This document shows positions 31,918-35,545 of a stretch of DNA of 35,545 bases, piece by piece. The position numbers and the translations under genes are program-made. Where the stretch lies: positions 1 through 35,545 of the forward strand of contig CAZFXZ010000002.1 in assembly GCA_964523165.1 (NCBI GenBank), written 5' to 3'. The first letter of the stretch is position 1, and each line of letters begins with the position of its first letter. The notes under the pieces were generated by a model. It was not told the DNA's origin and did not search any database. It was given only the letters and a program-made list of their open reading frames with translations. Source of the DNA: CAZFXZ01 sp964523165 (GTDB lineage: Bacteria; Patescibacteriota; Patescibacteriia; JACRDY01).

Positions 31918-33312
31918 ATGAACAATCAACCAGCAGATTATCAAATGTTGTCATTTACCACCCGACGGATCGTGGCCTGGACTTTTGTGATTTTATTTTT
32001 TTGTACCGCACCCTTGTTGGTCTTGTATACCGCCGGCTATGGCTATAATTTCAAAAAACAAGTCATCCAAAAAACTGGCTCTTTGTCGATCAAGCCAACA
32101 CCCAGCAGCGCTCAAATTTACCTCGACGGTAAACTACAAACCGCTTCTCGACCAGATAACACTTTGCGCATCAACAATTTATTACCCGGCGAATACACCG
32201 TCCGGATCAGTCAAGACGGCTATTATGATTGGCAAAAAAAATTAGTGGTTAGCGAAAGCACTAATACTTTCGTCAATCAAGTTGTGTTGTTTAAAAACGA
32301 CAACCAGCTCCGTCAGATCGCCGCTGACTTACAGACTTGGTTTAAGACAACAAAAAATATCGTTTACACCACAACCGATGGTAAAATTTTTGTCGCCACG
32401 CTCTCGACAGGTCAAACACAAAATGTCGGCCCACTCGAGGCCACAGAAAAAATCAACAGCTTTTCTTTGGATGGTGGGCGTTTTATCAGTGCCGACACTA
32501 AGGGCAATTATTTCCTTTACGATTTAGATAAACCTAATCAAAAATTGTCCATCAATCAACTCAGCGACAAAAATCTTAGTCGCTTAAGTTGGAGTCCAAC
32601 GGTTGATTACCATCTTGTGGGTTGGTCGGGACAGGCTTTATATCAAATAAATACCATCACCAAGGAAGTTCGCTTGTTGACTACCCTGCCCAGCAATTTA
32701 AGCGTCCAGAGCAACGTCCATGTAGCCGGCACGATGATTTATTTTGTCGCCAGCAACAAAAAGACTGCCTTGACTAGTTTATATAGCCTAGACAGCAAAG
32801 ACTCAACCGGACCCCGGGCGATTTTGAAGCTCAAAACTGCGACTGATTATACATTCAAAAAAACCCCGACCGGGGCCATGACTTTACTTTCACCCAGCCA
32901 AGAAATCGTTTGGTTTTTTAATAATGATTTAAGTGCTATAGACTTTGTGGTCACGGCCAAAGATTATCATTGGCTCAATATTTCTTCGCTGCCCCAACTT
33001 TTACTAACCAGTGATTTTGCCGTACAAATCGTCAATCTTGATCAATCTGGCTTGGAAACTATTTTGCGCATTAGTCAGCAAATAGACAATGTTCAACCGA
33101 TCGGTCAAACAAACTATTTTGCTTATCAAGCTCAAGGCCGACTAAATATTATAGAACACGATGGTCGCGACCAACGTAATCTTATAGAATTATCAAATAT
33201 CGGTCAGATAACAGATTTTGTCATTTCACCAGATGGTCAAAAACTTTACATTATAAAAAATACTGGCCAGGCCAGTAGTTTGGAGCAATCCATCATCCAA
33301 GATCCTAACTAG
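31918..33312 (+). CDS. Membrane-anchored PEGA-domain protein with propeller-like region
   Basis: A 464-aa protein with one membrane segment (about 18-40), then a PEGA domain (about 55-125: GSLSIKPTPSSAQIYLDGKL, LLPGEYTVRISQDGYYDWQK). The rest (about 130-460) is made of repeated short beta stretches such as SFSLDGGRFISADTKGNYFL and ISPDGQKLYIIKNTG, suggesting a WD40/TolB-like beta-propeller outside the cell. PEGA domains are associated with surface proteins, but no function is established for this arrangement. The ATG is eight bases after a predicted transcription start. Its 3' end overlaps the convergent rfbA-like gene by eight bases. Confidence 0.8.
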   Translation: MNNQPADYQMLSFTTRRIVAWTFVILFFCTAPLLVLYTAGYGYNFKKQVIQKTGSLSIKPTPSSAQIYLDGKLQTASRPDNTLRINNLLPGEYTVRISQDGYYDWQKKLVVSESTNTFVNQVVLFKNDNQLRQIAADLQTWFKTTKNIVYTTTDGKIFVATLSTGQTQNVGPLEATEKINSFSLDGGRFISADTKGNYFLYDLDKPNQKLSINQLSDKNLSRLSWSPTVDYHLVGWSGQALYQINTITKEVRLLTTLPSNLSVQSNVHVAGTMIYFVASNKKTALTSLYSLDSKDSTGPRAILKLKTATDYTFKKTPTGAMTLLSPSQEIVWFFNNDLSAIDFVVTAKDYHWLNISSLPQLLLTSDFAVQIVNLDQSGLETILRISQQIDNVQPIGQTNYFAYQAQGRLNIIEHDGRDQRNLIELSNIGQITDFVISPDGQKLYIIKNTGQASSLEQSIIQDPN

Positions 33313-34021
33313 CCTTGCTGCGGCCGGCCATAAAATTGCCGGCGGCTAAAAGTGAATCAAACGTCCCGGCGTCATACCAGGCGCCGTTTATAAAACGCAC
33401 ATCGATTTCGCCTAATTCTAAATAACGATTATGAAGTGAGGTGATCTCGATTTCTCCACGCTCTGAAGGTTGGACTTCTTTGGCAAATTGCACGACGCGA
33501 TTGTCATAAACATACAGGCCGACGATAGCCTGATCGGAAATAAATTCTTGGGGTTTCTCAACAATCTGGGTAACTTTTTTATTGTCATCAAAAGCCGCCA
33601 CGCCAAAACGTTGCGGATCGGGTACGGTCTTACAAAATATCCTAGCGCCAGAAGTAAAACTGGCAATCGCTTCGGACAAATCATCTTCAAAAATATTATC
33701 CCCCAAAATCATCGTCACACTATCTTGACCAATAAAGTTTTCGCCCACGATAAAAGCATCGGCTAAACCTTTGGGTTGTTCTTGGATTTCATAAGAAAAT
33801 TTCGCGCCAAATTCTTGACCCGAACCCAAGAGATGCAAAAACTGACCGGCGTTTTCTGGGGCGATGATAATCAAGATATCTTTTATCCCAGCTTTGATCA
33901 AAGTTTCAATCGGATAAAAAATCATCGGCTTATCATAAACCGGTAAAAGTTGTTTGGACGTAACTTTGGTTAGCGGCCGTAAGCGCGTGGCCTTACCACC
34001 AGCCAAAACGATACCTTTCAT
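33305..34021 (-). CDS. Glucose-1-phosphate thymidylyltransferase-like enzyme
   Basis: Sugar-nucleotide pyrophosphorylase of the RfbA/RmlA type, expected to make dTDP-glucose. The 238-aa protein has the signature GGKATRLRPLTKVTSKQLLP (about 8-27), YDKPMIFYPIETL, ILGDNIFEDDL (about 105-115), VEKPQEF and the NGAWYDAGTFDSLL ending. It is shorter than proteobacterial RmlA (about 290 aa), lacking the extra C-terminal helices, as in many Gram-positive and archaeal forms. A GCCGGC inverted repeat lies in its last codons. It lies 23 bases after the RfbD-like gene. Confidence 0.87.
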   Translation of the reverse strand: MKGIVLAGGKATRLRPLTKVTSKQLLPVYDKPMIFYPIETLIKAGIKDILIIIAPENAGQFLHLLGSGQEFGAKFSYEIQEQPKGLADAFIVGENFIGQDSVTMILGDNIFEDDLSEAIASFTSGARIFCKTVPDPQRFGVAAFDDNKKVTQIVEKPQEFISDQAIVGLYVYDNRVVQFAKEVQPSERGEIEITSLHNRYLELGEIDVRFINGAWYDAGTFDSLLAAGNFMAGRSKAS

Positions 34022-34044
34022 AATGTTTTTAGCCTAGTCTAATT

Positions 34045-34887
34045 TTAGATAAAACGCAAATAATCGCGCAAAGCTTGTTGCCAAGTCCGCAGGGCCGGCA
34101 ATTTGGTGTTGAGTAAAATTGAACAAGCCGGTCGCCGAGCCGGTCGGACAAAATTTTCGCCGGTGGTTGGATTAATTTTGATCGACAAACCACGGATGGC
34201 AAAAATTTCTTTGGCTAAATCATACCAAGTACAGCCGCCCGAGTTAACTACATGGTAAATACCAAAGGGCATTTTTTCGCTAACAATTTTTTTGGTTTGT
34301 TCAGCCAAATCAGCGGCATATGTCGGACAAGAAATTTCTTCATCAACCACCGCCAGCTCATCACGATTTTGCGCCAGCTCCAACATCTTGTCAACAAAAC
34401 TGCTTTTAACATTTTGGCCACTACCCTTTTGGCCAAACAACCGCGACAAACGAATCAAATAATATCTTGAGCAATTTTCTTGCAACTCTTGCTCACCTAA
34501 ATATTTAGAGCGACCATATTGAGAAATCGGATTGGGCTGATCACCTTCGCCATAGCCAGTTTCTTTTTCACCGTCAAAAACATAATCGGTACTGTAATGA
34601 ATGAGCACCGCCCCCAGCTCTTTAGCCACCTTGGCCAAATAACCCACGGCATAACCATTGATCTTTTTGGCCAGCTCGTCATCACGCTCGGCTCCATCAA
34701 CATCGTTATAAGCCGCAGCGTTGATGATAACATCTGGGCGCAAAGCCAAAATTTTTTCTTGGACAAGATTTTGATTGGTAATATCTATTTCATCTCGATC
34801 CCAAACCGTTGGGCGATAATCAACAAAAGCTTGGCTCAAATATTGGCCCAGCATTCCCCGACCGCCGATGATCAAAATCTTGTTCAT
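34045..34887 (-). CDS. rfbD: dTDP-4-dehydrorhamnose reductase (RmlD/RfbD-like)
   Basis: NAD(P)H-dependent short-chain reductase, final step of dTDP-L-rhamnose synthesis. The 280-aa protein has the Rossmann motif IIGGRGMLGQYL (about 6-17), WDRDEIDITN, INAAAYNDVDGAE, the catalytic Thr/Ser region HYSTDYVFDG, the YxxxK motif in YGRSKYLGEQ, and GIYHVVNSGGCTWYDLAKEI. With the adjacent RfbA-like gene it suggests deoxysugar synthesis for surface polymers; the RfbB and RfbC steps are not in this window. Confidence 0.9.
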   Translation of the reverse strand: MNKILIIGGRGMLGQYLSQAFVDYRPTVWDRDEIDITNQNLVQEKILALRPDVIINAAAYNDVDGAERDDELAKKINGYAVGYLAKVAKELGAVLIHYSTDYVFDGEKETGYGEGDQPNPISQYGRSKYLGEQELQENCSRYYLIRLSRLFGQKGSGQNVKSSFVDKMLELAQNRDELAVVDEEISCPTYAADLAEQTKKIVSEKMPFGIYHVVNSGGCTWYDLAKEIFAIRGLSIKINPTTGENFVRPARRPACSILLNTKLPALRTWQQALRDYLRFI

Positions 34888-34891
34888 AAAT

Positions 34892-35545
34892 TTATAAAAC
34901 TAAAGACAAACGACTAGCCACAACTTCAACTTCTAATGGCTGCTGTAGATTGTAAATTTCACCATCAAGCTGCAATAAAACTTTTTTATCACAACTGATT
35001 TTTAACCGGCGAAAAGTATGATAATTTAAACGATCTTCGACTGACAATTTACTAAAAATGAGTTTAAAAAATAATCGCCAATAATCTTTAAAATTTACCG
35101 GTCGGACAATAGCTAAAGTAAAAACTCCGTCAGTCGGCGAAACGTCCGGGCCCAAAGGCCGGCCTAACAATTGACCGATGTTCATAAAAAACACCGTTTT
35201 GGCGTGATGTTGATGCTCCAAACCGTCAATATTTAAAGAAAAATTTGTTTCGGAAATATTAAATAAATTTTTTAAGACGGCCAAACTGTAAGCGCCAAAA
35301 CCAAATAATCTTTTAGCCACCCGGCTGGTTTGAGCAATGATTTGGGCGTCATAACCCAGCCCACCGGCCACCAAAAAATAAATTTCTTTATTGACCAAAC
35401 CAACGTCAATCTTTTTTATTTGACCAGTCAAAATTGCGGCCATCGACTTTTTGACATCTTTAGCCAAACCAAAACCAGCCGCCAATAAATTGGCACTGCC
35501 GGCCGGGACAACACCCAGTGGGATATCAATGTTGTTTTTTAATAA
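34892..35545 (-). CDS. Diacylglycerol kinase-like lipid kinase, partial
   Basis: The C-terminal 217 residues of a YegS/DgkB-type lipid kinase; the 5' end lies beyond the window. The frame stays open to the last base, so an internal start at 35485 is not needed. The conserved loop IPLGVVPAGSANLLAAGFGL at the visible start corresponds to the family's GTGN-type nucleotide-binding motif, with Ala-Gly-Ser-Ala-Asn in place of Gly-Thr-Gly-Asn. AGGLGYDAQI, PTDGVFTLAIVRP and LQLDGEIY follow the C-terminal sandwich domain. It would phosphorylate a lipid; the substrate is unknown. Gap to rfbD is four bases. Confidence 0.82.
   Translation of the reverse strand, partial: LLKNNIDIPLGVVPAGSANLLAAGFGLAKDVKKSMAAILTGQIKKIDVGLVNKEIYFLVAGGLGYDAQIIAQTSRVAKRLFGFGAYSLAVLKNLFNISETNFSLNIDGLEHQHHAKTVFFMNIGQLLGRPLGPDVSPTDGVFTLAIVRPVNFKDYWRLFFKLIFSKLSVEDRLNYHTFRRLKISCDKKVLLQLDGEIYNLQQPLEVEVVASRLSLVL

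Noticed and set aside
33326..33350. GCCGGC inverted repeat as terminator for the PEGA gene
   Set aside because: It lacks a T-run on either strand and lies inside the rfbA-like coding sequence.
1..35545. CRISPR array, rRNA operon, prophage or recoded TGA
   Set aside because: No regularly spaced repeats, rRNA sequence, phage genes or in-frame TGA in recognised proteins were seen.

Overview
The window looks like a chromosomal segment from a Candidate Phyla Radiation (Patescibacteria) bacterium, probably on the Parcubacteria side. The signs are tightly packed housekeeping genes, many small membrane proteins of the kind seen in these genomes, a complete peptidoglycan gene set, and start codons that almost never have a Shine-Dalgarno sequence. 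Frames are consistent with translation table 11. The taxon assignment is inference; no rRNA gene is present to confirm it.

Layout. 1-240: a GC-rich coding fragment cut by the window edge, with a strong ribosome binding site. 240-4440 (minus): DUF3048 protein, ribosomal protein L25, a zinc-ribbon protein, RodA and an unrecognised membrane protein. 4460-6559 (plus): gyrB, convergent with a beta-CASP metallo-hydrolase. 6556-9250 (minus): that hydrolase, a small membrane protein, an EamA transporter and tRNA-Gln. 9300-11690 (minus): an RlpA-like protein, FtsE and FtsX, next to divergent tRNA-Gly and tRNA-Thr. 11900-13950 (minus): PH-domain protein, FtsB/DivIC-like protein and parvulin isomerase. 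14030-15270 (plus): tRNA-Lys with a MITE-like insertion at its 5' end, then a membrane-anchored single-domain Clp-type ATPase. 15265-20320 (minus): a dcw-type operon (small membrane protein, mraY, murD, ftsW, murG). 20360-22690 (minus): cysteine desulfurase, small membrane protein, C39-like lipoprotein. 22783-23064 (plus): rpmA. 23097-25856 (minus): rplI, pyrG and an FkbM methyltransferase. 25880-26700 (minus): a GC-rich orphan cassette. 26806-31822 (minus): murA, a C-terminal processing protease and a two-gene phosphohistidine dikinase. 31918-33312 (plus): PEGA-domain protein. 33305-35545 (minus): a lipid-kinase-like fragment, then rfbD-like and rfbA-like sugar nucleotide genes.

How the genes fit together. 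Most of the window serves the envelope: MurA, MurD, MraY and MurG make and export lipid II, RodA and FtsW polymerise it, FtsEX with the RlpA-like and FtsB-like proteins belong to division, and RfbA/RfbD and the lipid kinase point to surface sugars and lipids. Ribosomal proteins L25, L27 and L9, CTP synthase and gyrase are scattered among them.

Most unusual are (1) the GC-rich cassette at 25.9-26.7 kb, with its own structured leader, strong Shine-Dalgarno site, REP-like hairpin and terminator; (2) the fragment at 1-210, which has similar composition and also a strong Shine-Dalgarno site; (3) a 104-bp inverted-repeat element inserted at the 5' end of tRNA-Lys with a 12-bp duplication; (4) a dikinase split into two genes in the reverse of the usual domain order and lacking the PEP-binding barrel; and (5) promoters that place transcription starts within a few bases of the start codon for many genes.
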